A stretch of 64,000 nucleotides of DNA from a bacterium (GTDB lineage: Bacteria; KSB1; UBA2214), in contig JAKQKF010000250.1 of assembly GCA_029560815.1 (NCBI GenBank), forward strand, positions 89,323-153,322. Reading direction: 5' to 3'. The translations under genes were made by a program, and so were the position numbers. The notes below the pieces were generated by a model. The model saw nothing but the letters and a program-made list of their open reading frames with translations. It did not search any database and was not told the origin of the DNA. This document shows, piece after piece, positions 25,679 to 34,873 of the stretch. Numbering within the stretch: the stretch's first letter is position 1; every line of letters starts with the position of its first letter.

Positions 25679-26892
25679 CGGCCCTCTCCTTTCACACCGC
25701 CGGCGCGGTATTCCAGCTTGATGGTGAGGTTCAGATATCTGCGGCCGCGAAAAACCCGGAAAACCAGATTGTCCCCCCGCTTGAGATCGAGGCCGTCGAT
25801 GATCTGCTTGACATCCTCGAAGCTTTCCACTTCCCTGCCGTTGATGCCCATGATGACATCGCCGATCTCAAAGCCCCCGCGGGCGGCCGGACTTGCCGCT
25901 TCCACCTCGGAGACGATGACCCCGTGCACGCTCCTGAGGCCGAGATGGCGCGCCGTCATCAGGGACATCGCCTCGTAGCGCAGACCGGTATACCAGCGCC
26001 GCTCCACTGCGCCGTAATTGATGAGATCGTCCAGTATGCGTTTGACGCGGTTGATCGGCAGGGCGAAGCCGAGACCAATGTTGGTGCCGTTGCCCGAGAG
26101 AATCCAGGTATTGATCCCGATCACCTCTCCGTAACAGTTGACCAGGGGGCCGCCGCTGTTGCCGGCGTTAATGGCGGCATCGGTCTGGATCATGTCCTCC
26201 ATGATGCGGTCGTCATCCTGCCGGCCGAAATCACGATCCGTGGCGCTGATCACCCCGACCGTCACTGTGGCCTTGGAGCCGATGTCGAAAAGCCCGAAGG
26301 GATCCCCGAGGGCGATGGCCCATTCGCCGATGACGACATCGTCCGAGTCGCCAAACTGCACATAGGGGAAATCATTCCCCTCGATCTTGAGGATGGCGAC
26401 ATCGCTGACATAATCCTCACCCACCTTGCGGGCGATGTACTGCTTCCCCCCGGTCCGGGTGACAATGATCTCGGTGGCATCAGCGACAACATGCTGATTG
26501 GTGAGGACGTATCCCTCGCGCGAGATGATAAAACCCGAGCCCAATCCCTTGACCCGCTTCTCCACCGGGTGGTCCCGGAAGAACTGCCGGAAAAAAGGAT
26601 CGTCATCAAAAGGGGTGCGCTGGTAAAAACGCTGCAACTGGACGACATTGATGCCCACCACCGCCGGACTCACCTCTGCAACCGCGCGGGTGATGGCGTT
26701 GTGGCGCGAGTTGGAAATCACATCCTGGATATCGGCCTCGCGGTTGACGGCGGCGCCGCGGCGCTCCGCCTCATGCCACGGCTGCCTCTGCGCTGCTGCG
26801 GCACTGGTGAGGGACAAGATGGCCGTCACAAAGAGCAGGGCGATACGGAGCCGGCCCCCGCCGGGGCCTGAAGAGCGGGGTCGAACGGTCAT
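25675..26892 (-). CDS. HtrA/DegP-like serine protease with one PDZ domain
   Basis: 405 residues from ATG 26892; an alternative coupled start at 26949 overlaps the fsa stop and would add 19 residues. A hydrophobic segment (RIALLFVTAILSLTSAAAAQ) exports it to the periplasm. The trypsin-like triad is intact: His134 in TNQHVV, Asp164 in YVSDVAIL, Ser246 in GNSGGPLV. One PDZ domain follows (about 305-395, with GVIVSEVEAASPAARGGF). A single PDZ domain makes it DegS/HtrA-type rather than DegP-type. It has no obvious metabolic link to the purine genes that follow. Confidence 0.92.
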   Translation of the reverse strand: MTVRPRSSGPGGGRLRIALLFVTAILSLTSAAAAQRQPWHEAERRGAAVNREADIQDVISNSRHNAITRAVAEVSPAVVGINVVQLQRFYQRTPFDDDPFFRQFFRDHPVEKRVKGLGSGFIISREGYVLTNQHVVADATEIIVTRTGGKQYIARKVGEDYVSDVAILKIEGNDFPYVQFGDSDDVVIGEWAIALGDPFGLFDIGSKATVTVGVISATDRDFGRQDDDRIMEDMIQTDAAINAGNSGGPLVNCYGEVIGINTWILSGNGTNIGLGFALPINRVKRILDDLINYGAVERRWYTGLRYEAMSLMTARHLGLRSVHGVIVSEVEAASPAARGGFEIGDVIMGINGREVESFEDVKQIIDGLDLKRGDNLVFRVFRGRRYLNLTIKLEYRAGGVKGEGR

Positions 26893-26945
26893 GGTGACTG
26901 ATCCTGTGCTGGTGAGCCGGGCCGAAGGGCCGCCGGATATCCTTC

Positions 26946-27596
26946 TCATGAACGGGCCTTGACGCTCTCCCAATCCTTGAGAAACAGCTGAATGCCCGCA
27001 TCGGTGAGGGGATGCTTGACCAGCTGCTCGATGACCTTGAGCGGGATGGTGGCGATATGGGCCCCCATCGTGGCGGCGTCGAGGACATGGAGGGGATTGC
27101 GGATGCTGGCCACGATGATCTCGGTCTGGAACTCATAATTGGCGTAGATGGAGAGAATCTGCTCGACCAGTTCCATGCCGACCTGGCCGGTGTCGTCGAG
27201 CCGTCCGACGAAGGGGCAGATGAATGAGGCCCCCGCCTTGGCGGCGAGCAACGCCTGCAGCGGGCTGAAGATGAGGGTCACCAGGGTGCGGATCCCCTCG
27301 CTCTCGAGCACCTTCACCGCCATCAATCCCTCTTTGGTCACAGGAATTTTGATGACGATGTTCTTGGCGATCCCGGCGAGTTCACGTCCCTCGCGGAGAA
27401 TCCCCTCGGTGTCAAGGCTGACCACCTCGGCGCAGACCGGACCGTCGATCAGGGCACAGATGGCGCGATAGATCTCATCAGGCTTGCCCGGCTCGCGCGC
27501 GATCAGGGTGGGGTTGGTGGTAACGCCGTCGGCGACGCCGAGGGCCTTGGCCCTCTTGATCTCTTCCAGATTGGCGGTATCGATAAAAAATTTCAT
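26946..27596 (-). CDS. fsa: fructose-6-phosphate aldolase / transaldolase (TalC-type)
   Basis: 216 residues from ATG 27596 with AGGAGTGACT just upstream; the longer frame to 27839 lies inside truA. It is a short class I aldolase of the TalB/MipB family. Visible blocks: [28 protein letters not shown], the Schiff-base lysine in [13 protein letters not shown] and [10 protein letters not shown]. Members act either as transaldolase in the pentose phosphate route or as fructose-6-phosphate aldolase; the sequence alone does not decide. Confidence 0.93.
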   Translation of the reverse strand: MKFFIDTANLEEIKRAKALGVADGVTTNPTLIAREPGKPDEIYRAICALIDGPVCAEVVSLDTEGILREGRELAGIAKNIVIKIPVTKEGLMAVKVLESEGIRTLVTLIFSPLQALLAAKAGASFICPFVGRLDDTGQVGMELVEQILSIYANYEFQTEIIVASIRNPLHVLDAATMGAHIATIPLKVIEQLVKHPLTDAGIQLFLKDWESVKARS

Positions 27597-27598
27597 AG

Positions 27599-28354
27599 TC
27601 ACTCCTGTAAAGGGGGTTGTTTTTCTCCATAACAGACCTGGACCAGGAACAGGCCGTGGGGGGGCGCCGTGCGTCCTGCGGCGCGGCGGTCCGAGGCGGC
27701 GATGATCTCCGCCATCGCCGACGGCGCCAGGGCGCCCCGGCCGATCTCCACACTGGTGCCGACGATGATGCGCACCATGTTGTGAACGAAGCGGCTGGCG
27801 TGAATCTCGAAGGAGAGCCTCTCCCCCGAGGCCTGCCATTCTGCTCGCAGCACAGTGCAGCGGTGGTGCGCCAGCCCGGAACCGGCCTGGCAGAAAGAGA
27901 CAAAATCGTGATCACCCAACAGGGCGGCCGCAGCCTCCTGCATCGCCGCAAGGTCGAGCCTCAGCGGCAGGTGCCAGGTGTAGAGCCGGCCGATGGCGAG
28001 TGGGCGGGTTGCGATCTGGTAGCGGTAGAGCCGGCTGATGGCGTCATAGCGGGCATGGAAAGCCTCCGGGACCTCCTCGGCAGCGAGGATGCGGACATCG
28101 CCGGGCAGCAGGGCGTTGGTGCCGCGCATAAAGACCTCAAGAGGCAGGGCGCTGGCGGTGCGGAAATTGATCACCTGCCCGAGGGCGTGGACACCGCTGT
28201 CGGTGCGTCCGGCGGCGATGATCCCGACCCTCTGACCGGTCAGCCGGCCGAGGGCTGATTCAATCTCGCCCTGCACCGACCTCTGCCCCGGCTGCAGCTG
28301 CCAGCCGCAAAAGCCGGAACCATCATATTCCAGTGTCAGTTTAATATTGCGCAC
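27599..28354 (-). CDS. truA: tRNA pseudouridine(38-40) synthase
   Basis: 251 residues from GTG 28354, five bases after the ecfT stop; the longer frame adds 20 residues with no family match. TruA makes pseudouridine at positions 38-40 of the anticodon stem. The catalytic Asp is in [18 protein letters not shown]; other blocks are [18 protein letters not shown] at the start and [15 protein letters not shown]. The ribosome-binding site is weak, so translational coupling to ecfT is likely. Confidence 0.95.
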   Translation of the reverse strand: MRNIKLTLEYDGSGFCGWQLQPGQRSVQGEIESALGRLTGQRVGIIAAGRTDSGVHALGQVINFRTASALPLEVFMRGTNALLPGDVRILAAEEVPEAFHARYDAISRLYRYQIATRPLAIGRLYTWHLPLRLDLAAMQEAAAALLGDHDFVSFCQAGSGLAHHRCTVLRAEWQASGERLSFEIHASRFVHNMVRIIVGTSVEIGRGALAPSAMAEIIAASDRRAAGRTAPPHGLFLVQVCYGEKQPPLQE

Positions 28355-28359
28355 GGGCT

Positions 28360-29157
28360 CTAGAGTCCCATACAAAACGCCAGAATGACGAGCGAACCCG
28401 CCATCACCCCCCAATCGGCCCAGGTCAGGCGCAGTTGAGCGTAGACCGTGCGGCCATCGCCGCCCGTATAACAGCGGGCATCCATCGCCAGGGCCAGCTC
28501 GTCCGCCCGCCGGAAGGCGGAGACGAAAAGGGGCACCATCAGCGGCAGGAGCCCGCGCACGCGATGACGAAGGGAGCCCGTGAAGCGGGCCCCGCGCGAG
28601 AGCTGAGCGTTGCGGATGCGCTGCGCCTCCTCAAGCAGGGTCGGGATGAAGCGCAGAGAGAGGGTCAGCATCAGGCTCAACTCGTGCGTCGGCACGCCCA
28701 GCCGCTTCAGCGGCCGCGAGACGCGCTCGAGGGCGTCGGTCAGCTCGATCGGCGAGGTGCAGAGGGTGAGCAGGGCGGCGTAGAGAATGAGCAGCGCCAG
28801 CCGCACCGCATAGATGCCGCCGAGCAGGGCCCCCTCCCTGGTCAGGGTGATCGAGGTGCCAGGCACGACCCAGAGGACGCGCCCGGAACTCCAGACCAGA
28901 TGGATGATCCAGGTGAGTGCAAAGAGCCAGAGAAAGGGACGCAGATTTTTCAGCACCAGCGCATGGGGAATCCTGGCGATCCTGATCGCGAGCAGGAAAA
29001 GCAGCGCCATCCCTGCAAGAATATAAATATTATAGGTTAATAGCAGCCCGGTCATCAGGCTGAACGCCGCGAAAAGCTTGCTGCGCGGGTCCAGCCGATG
29101 GAGAAAAGAGTCAGCGGGATAGTATTGACCAAGGGTGATATCGTCGAGAAAGGCCAT
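28360..29157 (-). CDS. ecfT: energy-coupling factor transporter transmembrane protein EcfT
   Basis: 265 residues with five to six membrane helices. EcfT couples ATPase subunits to substrate-binding S components in ECF vitamin/metal importers. The two Ala-Arg-Gly-type coupling motifs are recognisable as SRGARF and AMDARCY in the cytoplasmic region. No EcfA ATPase is adjacent; the only candidate S-like membrane protein in the window is the Gx transporter at 37435-37977. It is the first gene of the 13-kb housekeeping run and has a good promoter upstream. Confidence 0.9.
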   Translation of the reverse strand: MAFLDDITLGQYYPADSFLHRLDPRSKLFAAFSLMTGLLLTYNIYILAGMALLFLLAIRIARIPHALVLKNLRPFLWLFALTWIIHLVWSSGRVLWVVPGTSITLTREGALLGGIYAVRLALLILYAALLTLCTSPIELTDALERVSRPLKRLGVPTHELSLMLTLSLRFIPTLLEEAQRIRNAQLSRGARFTGSLRHRVRGLLPLMVPLFVSAFRRADELALAMDARCYTGGDGRTVYAQLRLTWADWGVMAGSLVILAFCMGL

Positions 29158-29182
29158 AATTAACTGTCTGGTTTAAAATGGG

Positions 29183-29211
29183 AATATACAGAATATGGGT
29201 GCTAAATACAA
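29183..29211 (-). promoter_or_regulatory. candidate promoter of the ecfT housekeeping operon
   Basis: Minus strand TTGTAT, 17 bases, TATATT. Transcription would start near 29176, about 20 bases before ecfT. This may drive the whole run down to gcvH. Confidence 0.5.
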
Positions 29212-29329
29212 TTAAAAAGTAAAACGGATTTGCTGGGGCTGAGCCCCGCTCAGGCGGCTCATGGCCGGAGCGGCGTGCGGGCTGACCGCATCATCTGACG
29301 CGAGCTGGCAAGTGCTGGCGATTTTTTGC

Positions 29330-29358
29330 TTGACCTTTTCTCAATTTATTGCTATGTT
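29330..29358 (+). promoter_or_regulatory. candidate promoter of the PqqD-like/peptidase operon
   Basis: Plus strand TTGACC, 17 bases, TATGTT. A start near 29365 leaves an 80-base leader before the PqqD-like gene. It diverges from the ecfT promoter, with about 120 bases between them. Confidence 0.5.
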
Positions 29359-29444
29359 GGCAGGCTTTTGCGCCGGCCGCTCCGGTTCCGGGACGGTTCG
29401 GATCCGCTCTTTCACCCCATAGAACCTAAAAGGTGGTTCTCAAT

Positions 29445-29861
29445 ATGGCCGAAGCCAAGGCGGGGAGCCGGCAAACCCCGGCGGAAAACCTGCTCGACTA
29501 TATCCCTCACCGGAATCTTCCCTGGGATGCAGCTGCGGATGGTCTGGTAACCCTGCGCGTGGCCAGGTTTTCCGGACGGCTGCTGCAGAAATATCTGATG
29601 CCCCATCTCAAACACCCCCACATCGCCGTGCATCTCGATGCTTTCGGCTCCTGGGTCTGGCAGCACATGGACGGCCGTCTCACCGTCCGGGAGATGGCCG
29701 CCGGCCTCGAGCAGGAATTCGGCGATAAGATCAAGCCGGTCCATCAGCGGCTCGGAAAATTCATCAACATGCTGGTTGAACGCTCCTATGTCACCCTGGT
29801 CAAGCCGGCGGGGCAGCGGACCGGACCCTCCGGCGCAGCCGGGGAGCAGCCGCGCCCATGA
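29445..29861 (+). CDS. PqqD-like protein (RRE-type fold)
   Basis: 138 residues from ATG 29445, with AAGGTGG upstream. The centre (about 45-118) matches the PqqD family: HPHIAVHLDAFGSWVWQHMDG, then TVREMAAGLEQEF and a final helix RLGKFINMLVERSYVTL. PqqD itself delivers the PqqA precursor peptide to a radical SAM enzyme, and related domains (RREs) bind leader peptides in many RiPP pathways. There is no radical SAM gene beside it. The stop overlaps the next peptidase gene by four bases, so the two are translationally coupled. C-terminal 20 residues are Pro/Gly-rich. Confidence 0.8.
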   Translation: MAEAKAGSRQTPAENLLDYIPHRNLPWDAAADGLVTLRVARFSGRLLQKYLMPHLKHPHIAVHLDAFGSWVWQHMDGRLTVREMAAGLEQEFGDKIKPVHQRLGKFINMLVERSYVTLVKPAGQRTGPSGAAGEQPRP

Positions 29862-30814
29862 CCAAGCTGGAAAAAGCAGCCCAGGCCGTCGCCGGCCGCG
29901 CCCTCGATATTCATAAGGATGAATCGGTCCTGATCATCGCCGACGAGCCCTTTCTCGATCTTGCCCGTCTGCTCTTTACGGCAGCGGAGAAACGGAGCCG
30001 CCACACCCATCTGCTCCAGGTCTCGCAGCCCTACATCAGCAAACATGCCCTTTGCCCGGCGGTAGAACGGCTTATGCAGGAGATGAATGTCATCCTGGCC
30101 CTGACCTCATTTTCCATCTCCCACACCCCAGGCCGGCGCGAGGCCTGCCGTCGCGGCGCCCGTTTCATCACCATGCCCGCCATCACCAACGAAACCTTCG
30201 CCCGCATTGCCGACATGGATTTCACCCGCATCGGCCGCCTCAGCCGCAAGCTCGCGGACATTCTCACCATCGCCAAGGAGATCGAAATCAGCGCCCCGAA
30301 TGGCACCCGCCTGCGCGTCGGAGCAGGCTCCGCGAAGGGCTATGCAGACACCGGTGAAGTCACCCGCCCGGGAGCTTTTTCGAATATGCCCGCCGGCGAG
30401 GCCTGCATGGCCCCGGAATCCGCCGGCACTGAGGGTGAACTGGTCGTCGACAGCGGCATGGGGGTGCAGCGCGATGACCGCGATCCCCTCCACCTCGCCA
30501 TCCGTGAGGGCCGCTGCGTGCGCATCAGCGGGGGGGATCCCGCCCTGCGCCTGCGCCGCCGCCTCGCCGTCCACGGACCGGAGGCGCGTGTGGTCGCCGA
30601 ATTCGGCATCGGCACCAATGACGCAGCCCGCCCCAGCGGCTACGCCCTCGAGGATGAAAAGGTGCTCGGCAACATCCACCTCGCCCTCGGCAACAATCTC
30701 TCCTTCGGCGGCACCAACAACGTACCCATCCATCTCGACGCCGTCGTCTACAAGGCAAGTGTGGTCATCGACGGCCGCAGGATCATCGACGGCGGCCGGA
30801 TGGTTCTGGATTGA
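29858..30814 (+). CDS. aminopeptidase of the M29 / AmpS-like (COG2309) family
   Basis: 318 residues. The C-terminal half carries the metal-binding pattern of aminopeptidase T/AmpS proteins: GEACMAPESAGTEGELVVD (Glu ligands), then GNIHLALGNNLSFGG and NVPIHLDAVV with the two His. It is shorter than classic AmpS (about 410 residues), fitting the short 'leucyl aminopeptidase' branch. It has no signal peptide, so it should act in the cytoplasm on short peptides. Its ATG overlaps the PqqD-like stop, and an M55 peptidase gene follows 67 bases later. Confidence 0.8.
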   Translation: MTKLEKAAQAVAGRALDIHKDESVLIIADEPFLDLARLLFTAAEKRSRHTHLLQVSQPYISKHALCPAVERLMQEMNVILALTSFSISHTPGRREACRRGARFITMPAITNETFARIADMDFTRIGRLSRKLADILTIAKEIEISAPNGTRLRVGAGSAKGYADTGEVTRPGAFSNMPAGEACMAPESAGTEGELVVDSGMGVQRDDRDPLHLAIREGRCVRISGGDPALRLRRRLAVHGPEARVVAEFGIGTNDAARPSGYALEDEKVLGNIHLALGNNLSFGGTNNVPIHLDAVVYKASVVIDGRRIIDGGRMVLD

Positions 30815-30881
30815 AGCGGAGATGAGGAGAGGCGCGGTGTTGGTTCCGCACCGCACTCTTCGGACCAACTGCGGAGAAATC

Positions 30882-31700
30882 ATGAAGATCTATATTACAG
30901 CGGACATGGAGGGGGTCAATGGCGTCGTGCTCCGCGAACACGTCGACCCGGCCTCCCGTGAGTATGAGATGGCCCGGGGCTGGATGGTCGCCGAGGTCAA
31001 TGCCGCGATCGAGGGAGCCGTCGCCGGAGGGGCCGCCGAAGTCATCGTCAACGACTCCCACAATAACATGGCCAATCTGCCCGCCGACAGGCTCCACCCC
31101 GCCGCCCGCCTGGTTTCCGGACCCGGCAAGCCCTTTTCGATGATGCAGGAAATCGACAGCTCCTTCGCCGGGGCTTTCTTCCTCGGCTACCACGCCGCCT
31201 TCGGCACACCCCTGGCCGTGCATGACCACACCTGGGCCTACTCCTACATCGAGGATATCCGCATCAACTCCATCCACATCGGGGAATTCGGCCTCAACGC
31301 CGGTCTGGCGGGCTATTACCGGGTTCCGCCCCTGCTCGTGACCGGCGACCGCGCCCTGGTCAACGAGGCGCGCGCCCTCGTGCCCGGCGTGGCCGCCGTC
31401 GCCGTCAAGGAGGGGCGCGGCCGCCTCTGCGCCCTTTGCGAGCCCTTCGAGCAAAGCCTCGCCGCCATCCGCGAACAGGCCGCGGCTTCCGTACACAACC
31501 TCCCCAGCTGCAAGCCCCTCATCTTCGCCGAACCCTTGACCCTGGAGGTCGATTTCCCCAAGGCCGAGATGGCCGAGGCGGCCAGCCTCCTGCCCGGCAG
31601 CGAGCGCACCGCGGCGCGCACCATCGCCTGCCATCCCGGCGATTATCCCCAGCTCTATCGCTGCTTCCTCGCCCTGTTCAGACTGGCGAAAACGGCCTGA
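30882..31700 (+). CDS. M55 family D-aminopeptidase (DppA-like)
   Basis: 272 residues from ATG 30882, with GCGGAG nearby upstream. The zinc ligands of Bacillus DppA are all conserved at almost the same positions: Asp8 and Glu10 in ADMEG, His60 in NDSHNN, His104 in GYHAAF and Glu135 in GEFGLN; VHDHTW carries the catalytic His. DppA removes D-amino acids from peptides such as D-Ala-D-Ala, which suggests use of peptidoglycan or D-amino-acid peptides. It is cytoplasmic (no signal peptide) and the last gene of the PqqD-like/peptidase operon, followed by a bidirectional terminator. Confidence 0.92.
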   Translation: MKIYITADMEGVNGVVLREHVDPASREYEMARGWMVAEVNAAIEGAVAGGAAEVIVNDSHNNMANLPADRLHPAARLVSGPGKPFSMMQEIDSSFAGAFFLGYHAAFGTPLAVHDHTWAYSYIEDIRINSIHIGEFGLNAGLAGYYRVPPLLVTGDRALVNEARALVPGVAAVAVKEGRGRLCALCEPFEQSLAAIREQAAASVHNLPSCKPLIFAEPLTLEVDFPKAEMAEAASLLPGSERTAARTIACHPGDYPQLYRCFLALFRLAKTA

Positions 31701-31723
31701 TCCTCCTCAGATCCGCAATAAAA

Positions 31724-31755
31724 AAAGCCAGGCCGCATCAGCGCAGCCTGGCTTT
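31724..31755. terminator. bidirectional intrinsic terminator
   Basis: AAAGCCAGGC (31724-31733) pairs with GCCTGGCTTT (31746-31755), extended by CGC/GCG around an ATCA loop with two bulged bases. A-run on the left and T on the right let it serve both the M55 gene (plus) and cdsA (minus), whose stops flank it. Confidence 0.85.
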
Positions 31756-31775
31756 ATCATATCCGGGGCAGCCCC

Positions 31776-32612
31776 CTAGAGGGCGAAAAAGCGCAGATAA
31801 AGATAGAGGTAGACCACCGGCGCTGTGATGGTCAGGCTGTCGAAACGGTCGAGGATGCCGCCGTGCCCAGGGATGAGACGGGAGGAGTCCTTCATCCCCG
31901 CATCCCGTTTGAACATCGACTCGAAGAGATCGCCGTACTGACCGAGGCTGCCGCCGATGGCACCGATGACGAGGGTATCCTGCAGAAGCAGCCCCTTGAC
32001 GAACCAGCCATGACAGAGCCAGGCGGTGAGCAGGGCGAAGATAAAACCCAGCACCGTGCCCTCGATCGACTTGTTCGGGCTGATGCGGGGCATCAATTTG
32101 TGGCGGCCGAGATAGCTGCCGCCGACGTAGGCCGCGGTGTCGCAGATCCAGATGCTGAAGATGAGGACGAGAATCCAACCCCCAGCGGGCGAACTGTCGA
32201 GGCCGAAACGGGCACCCGGGAGTTCGCGGATGAGGATGAAGCTGCCGAAGGCGAGGGGATAGTAGAGGGCGGCGAATGCAGTCACCGGCACCTCGAGGGT
32301 GGGGGAACCGCTACCGCGATAGAGGGCGGAGAACTGCAGCCAGACGAAGAATGCCAGCACGATCGGCAGGATGAGGCGCACATCGAACCAGTAGAGGGAA
32401 AGCACCAGGGCGAGGGCGCAGATCAGGCCCGGGGTGTAATGGGCGCGGCTCCCCTTGGCGCGGGCGAGCCCGTAATACTCCCATACCGAGAGCACCACAA
32501 CGAGGGTGACGAAAGCCAGCCACCACAACCCGCCCTGGAGGGCGGCGAGGACGATGAGGGGGCCGAAGATGAGGGCGACAAGGGCCCGGATCCCGAAAGA
32601 TTTTAAGTTCAA
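31776..32612 (-). CDS. cdsA: phosphatidate cytidylyltransferase
   Basis: 278 residues with about eight membrane helices. It makes CDP-diacylglycerol from phosphatidic acid and CTP, the substrate of PssA (22732-23511). The family signature spans the C-terminus: SIEGTVLGFI, then GDLFESMFKRDAGMKDSS and LIPGHGGILDRFDS. It is the last gene of the minus-strand operon that includes pyrK, pyrD and rlpA and ends at the bidirectional terminator. Confidence 0.94.
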   Translation of the reverse strand: MNLKSFGIRALVALIFGPLIVLAALQGGLWWLAFVTLVVVLSVWEYYGLARAKGSRAHYTPGLICALALVLSLYWFDVRLILPIVLAFFVWLQFSALYRGSGSPTLEVPVTAFAALYYPLAFGSFILIRELPGARFGLDSSPAGGWILVLIFSIWICDTAAYVGGSYLGRHKLMPRISPNKSIEGTVLGFIFALLTAWLCHGWFVKGLLLQDTLVIGAIGGSLGQYGDLFESMFKRDAGMKDSSRLIPGHGGILDRFDSLTITAPVVYLYLYLRFFAL

Positions 32613-32657
32613 GAAACCTCCATGGCATAAGATTTACAATTCGGATTAACCGTGAGA

Positions 32658-33128
32658 TCAGCGCGGCATCCGGATCACTCTCACCTCCACCTTGCCGCTG
32701 CCCCGCTCCGTCAATTCCAGATCCACGGCGGCCTGAAAGGAAAGATCGATGATACGCCCCTCCACATAGGGCCCCCGGTCGTTGATGCGCACCTCGACGC
32801 TGCGGCCGTTGGCGAGGTTCCTGACCTCCACCAGGGTGCCGAAGGGCAGGCTGGGATGGGCGGCGGTCAACTTGCGCATGTCGTAGAGCTCTCCGCTGGC
32901 CGTCATGCGGCCGTGAAGCTCGTCGGCCATGAAAGAGGCGATGCCCGACTCGGGCTCACGCCAGCGCGCCGGCGAGGTTTCTGCAGACGGAACCGTCTCC
33001 CCCGCCCTGTCCGGCTGACCCTCCTCTTCCGGTCCGTAATCCGCTCCATCATTCCACCAGCGCGTGTTGGGATAGCAGGAGACAATCAGGGTGAAGAGCG
33101 AGCAAAAGAGCAGGGAGCGACGTTTCAT
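32658..33128 (-). CDS. rlpA: RlpA-like septal ring lytic transglycosylase (lipoprotein)
   Basis: 156 residues with a lipobox LIVSC (Cys18). The double-psi beta-barrel is recognisable from GIASFMADELHGRMTASGE, LTAAHPSLPFGTLVEVRN and VEVRINDRGPYVEGRIIDLS, with the catalytic Asp in INDRGP. RlpA cleaves naked glycan strands at the division site. The C-terminal SPOR domain seen in E. coli RlpA is missing, so recruitment must differ. A roughly 40-residue acidic spacer separates the lipid anchor from the domain. Confidence 0.92.
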   Translation of the reverse strand: MKRRSLLFCSLFTLIVSCYPNTRWWNDGADYGPEEEGQPDRAGETVPSAETSPARWREPESGIASFMADELHGRMTASGELYDMRKLTAAHPSLPFGTLVEVRNLANGRSVEVRINDRGPYVEGRIIDLSFQAAVDLELTERGSGKVEVRVIRMPR

Positions 33129-33140
33129 GGTGCCCTCCGG

Positions 33141-34052
33141 TCAAAGCTGCAGGGAGCCGCGCAGCTGGGCGAGGTTCGCAAGCCCCTCCCGGCGGCAAAA
33201 ATCCTCAAGCCCCTCGACCACCCGCAGGGCGGCGTCGGGATGGACAAAACCGGCCGTGCCGATCTGCACGGCGGCGGCCCCGGCGATGATGAACTCGAGG
33301 GCATCCTCCGCTGTAGCGATCCCCCCGATCCCGATCACCGGGATGGAGACCCGACTGACCAGTTCATAGACCCTGGCCAGAGCGACCGGCCGGATAGCCG
33401 GCCCGGAGAGCCCGCCGGTGACGGTGGAGAGCCGGGGTCTGCGCGTGCGGATGTCCACCGCCATCCCCACCAGGGTGTTGATCGCCGAGAGGGCATCGGC
33501 GCCCGCATCGGCGCAGGCGCGGCCGATTTCGCCGATTGAGGTGACGTTGGGGGTCAACTTGGTGATCAGGGGGCGACGCGTCACCGCGCGCACCCTGGCA
33601 GTCACCTCCGCCGCAACCCGCGCATCGCTGCTGAAGGAGAGCCCTCCCTCCTTGACATTGGGACAGCTGTAGTTGAGTTCGTAAGCGGCGATGCCCTCCA
33701 CCGCTTCGAGGGCCGCCACCACATCGGCGAACTCCTGGCTGCTGCGGCCGGCGACGTTGACGATCACGGCCGTGTGCAGCGACGAGAGAAAGGGCCATTT
33801 TTCGAGTTTGAACTGCTCAACCCCGACATTGGGCAAACCAATGGAGTTGAGCATCCCGGCGGGGGTTTCGCAGATGCGCGGCGGCGGATTGCCCGGCCGC
33901 GGCTCCAGGGTGACCGTCTTGGTGACAATCCCCCCCAGGCGGTCGAGATCGAAAAAATCGGCGAATTCGCTGCCGTAACCGAAAGTCCCACTCGCAGTGA
34001 GGACGGGATTGTCCAGCACGAGGGATCCGATGTGCACCCGCAAATCAGTCAT
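33141..34052 (-). CDS. pyrD: dihydroorotate dehydrogenase, NAD-linked class 1B catalytic subunit
   Basis: 303 residues from ATG 34052, which overlaps the pyrK stop by eight bases; the longer frame lies inside pyrK. It oxidises dihydroorotate to orotate in pyrimidine synthesis. The catalytic base Cys is in YELNYSCPNVKEGG, as in class 1B enzymes; FMN-binding blocks are TASGTFGYGSEF, NTLVGMAVD and GIGGIATAEDALEFIIAGA. Class 1B requires the PyrK partner encoded immediately upstream. Confidence 0.95.
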   Translation of the reverse strand: MTDLRVHIGSLVLDNPVLTASGTFGYGSEFADFFDLDRLGGIVTKTVTLEPRPGNPPPRICETPAGMLNSIGLPNVGVEQFKLEKWPFLSSLHTAVIVNVAGRSSQEFADVVAALEAVEGIAAYELNYSCPNVKEGGLSFSSDARVAAEVTARVRAVTRRPLITKLTPNVTSIGEIGRACADAGADALSAINTLVGMAVDIRTRRPRLSTVTGGLSGPAIRPVALARVYELVSRVSIPVIGIGGIATAEDALEFIIAGAAAVQIGTAGFVHPDAALRVVEGLEDFCRREGLANLAQLRGSLQL

Positions 34053-34854
34053 GAAAAAGGATCTCCTCGATGGGAAAGACCGGACCGTCCTTGCAGGCGA
34101 GCAGGTATTTCTGGCCGTCCCGGCGTGCTTCCGCCAGTTCGACTGCGCAGCCGACGCACGCCCCGAAGCCGCAGGCCATTCGGTTTTCAACCGTGACATA
34201 TCCCTTGATGCCGAAGGCCAGAACCATCTCCCGCAGGGCGGCGAGCATCGGGGTGGGTCCACAGCCGTAAATCACCCGGCCTGCATGAGTTCCGCTGCTC
34301 CCCAGATAACGGCGCAGCTCATCCAGCACCAGGCCGCGGCTGCCTGTGCTGCCGTCCTCGGTGGTAAGGTGGACCTCGGCGCCGCTCTCCACCCAGAGGG
34401 TGCTGCGGCAGAGGTCGCCGGCGTTGCGCGCGCCGTAAAAGAGGCTCTTTTTGCAGGAAAAGCCCTGCACATCCTGAAGCAGGAGATCGAAGGGTGCGAT
34501 GCCGATGCCGCCGGCGACCATGATGATCTCGAGCAGGCCGGGTTCGAGGGGAAAACAGTTGCCGAGCAGGCCGATGGCATCCACATGATCTCCGGGCGCG
34601 CACTCGGCGAGGGACTCGCTGCCGCGCCCCATGCGGGCGACGAGCAGATCGATGGTGCCGCGGGAGCGGTCGGCGCGATGGACGCTGAAGGGACGCCGCC
34701 AGAGCAGATCCCGACGCCCGGGCACGAGCAGGTTGATAAAGTGACCCGCACGTGCTGCACGGGCCCACTCCGGGGCCTGCAGGGTCAACCGCACCACCTG
34801 GCGCGCAGCCTCCGCCCTCTCGATGACCGGCAGCTGCAGCACGGATTTTGACAC
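34045..34854 (-). CDS. pyrK: dihydroorotate dehydrogenase electron-transfer subunit
   Basis: 269 residues from GTG 34854 with AAGGAG eight bases upstream; the longer frame lies inside the TPR gene. PyrK passes electrons from PyrD's FMN via a 2Fe-2S cluster and FAD to NAD. Visible are RRPFSVHRAD (FAD), MVAGGIGIAPFDLLL and YGCGPTPML (NAD), and the cluster cysteines ENRMACGFGACVGCAVE with the last in LACKDGP. Overlaps pyrD. Confidence 0.95.
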   Translation of the reverse strand: MSKSVLQLPVIERAEAARQVVRLTLQAPEWARAARAGHFINLLVPGRRDLLWRRPFSVHRADRSRGTIDLLVARMGRGSESLAECAPGDHVDAIGLLGNCFPLEPGLLEIIMVAGGIGIAPFDLLLQDVQGFSCKKSLFYGARNAGDLCRSTLWVESGAEVHLTTEDGSTGSRGLVLDELRRYLGSSGTHAGRVIYGCGPTPMLAALREMVLAFGIKGYVTVENRMACGFGACVGCAVELAEARRDGQKYLLACKDGPVFPIEEILFHD

Positions 34855-34873
34855 GCGGGCTCTCCTTCTCCGT

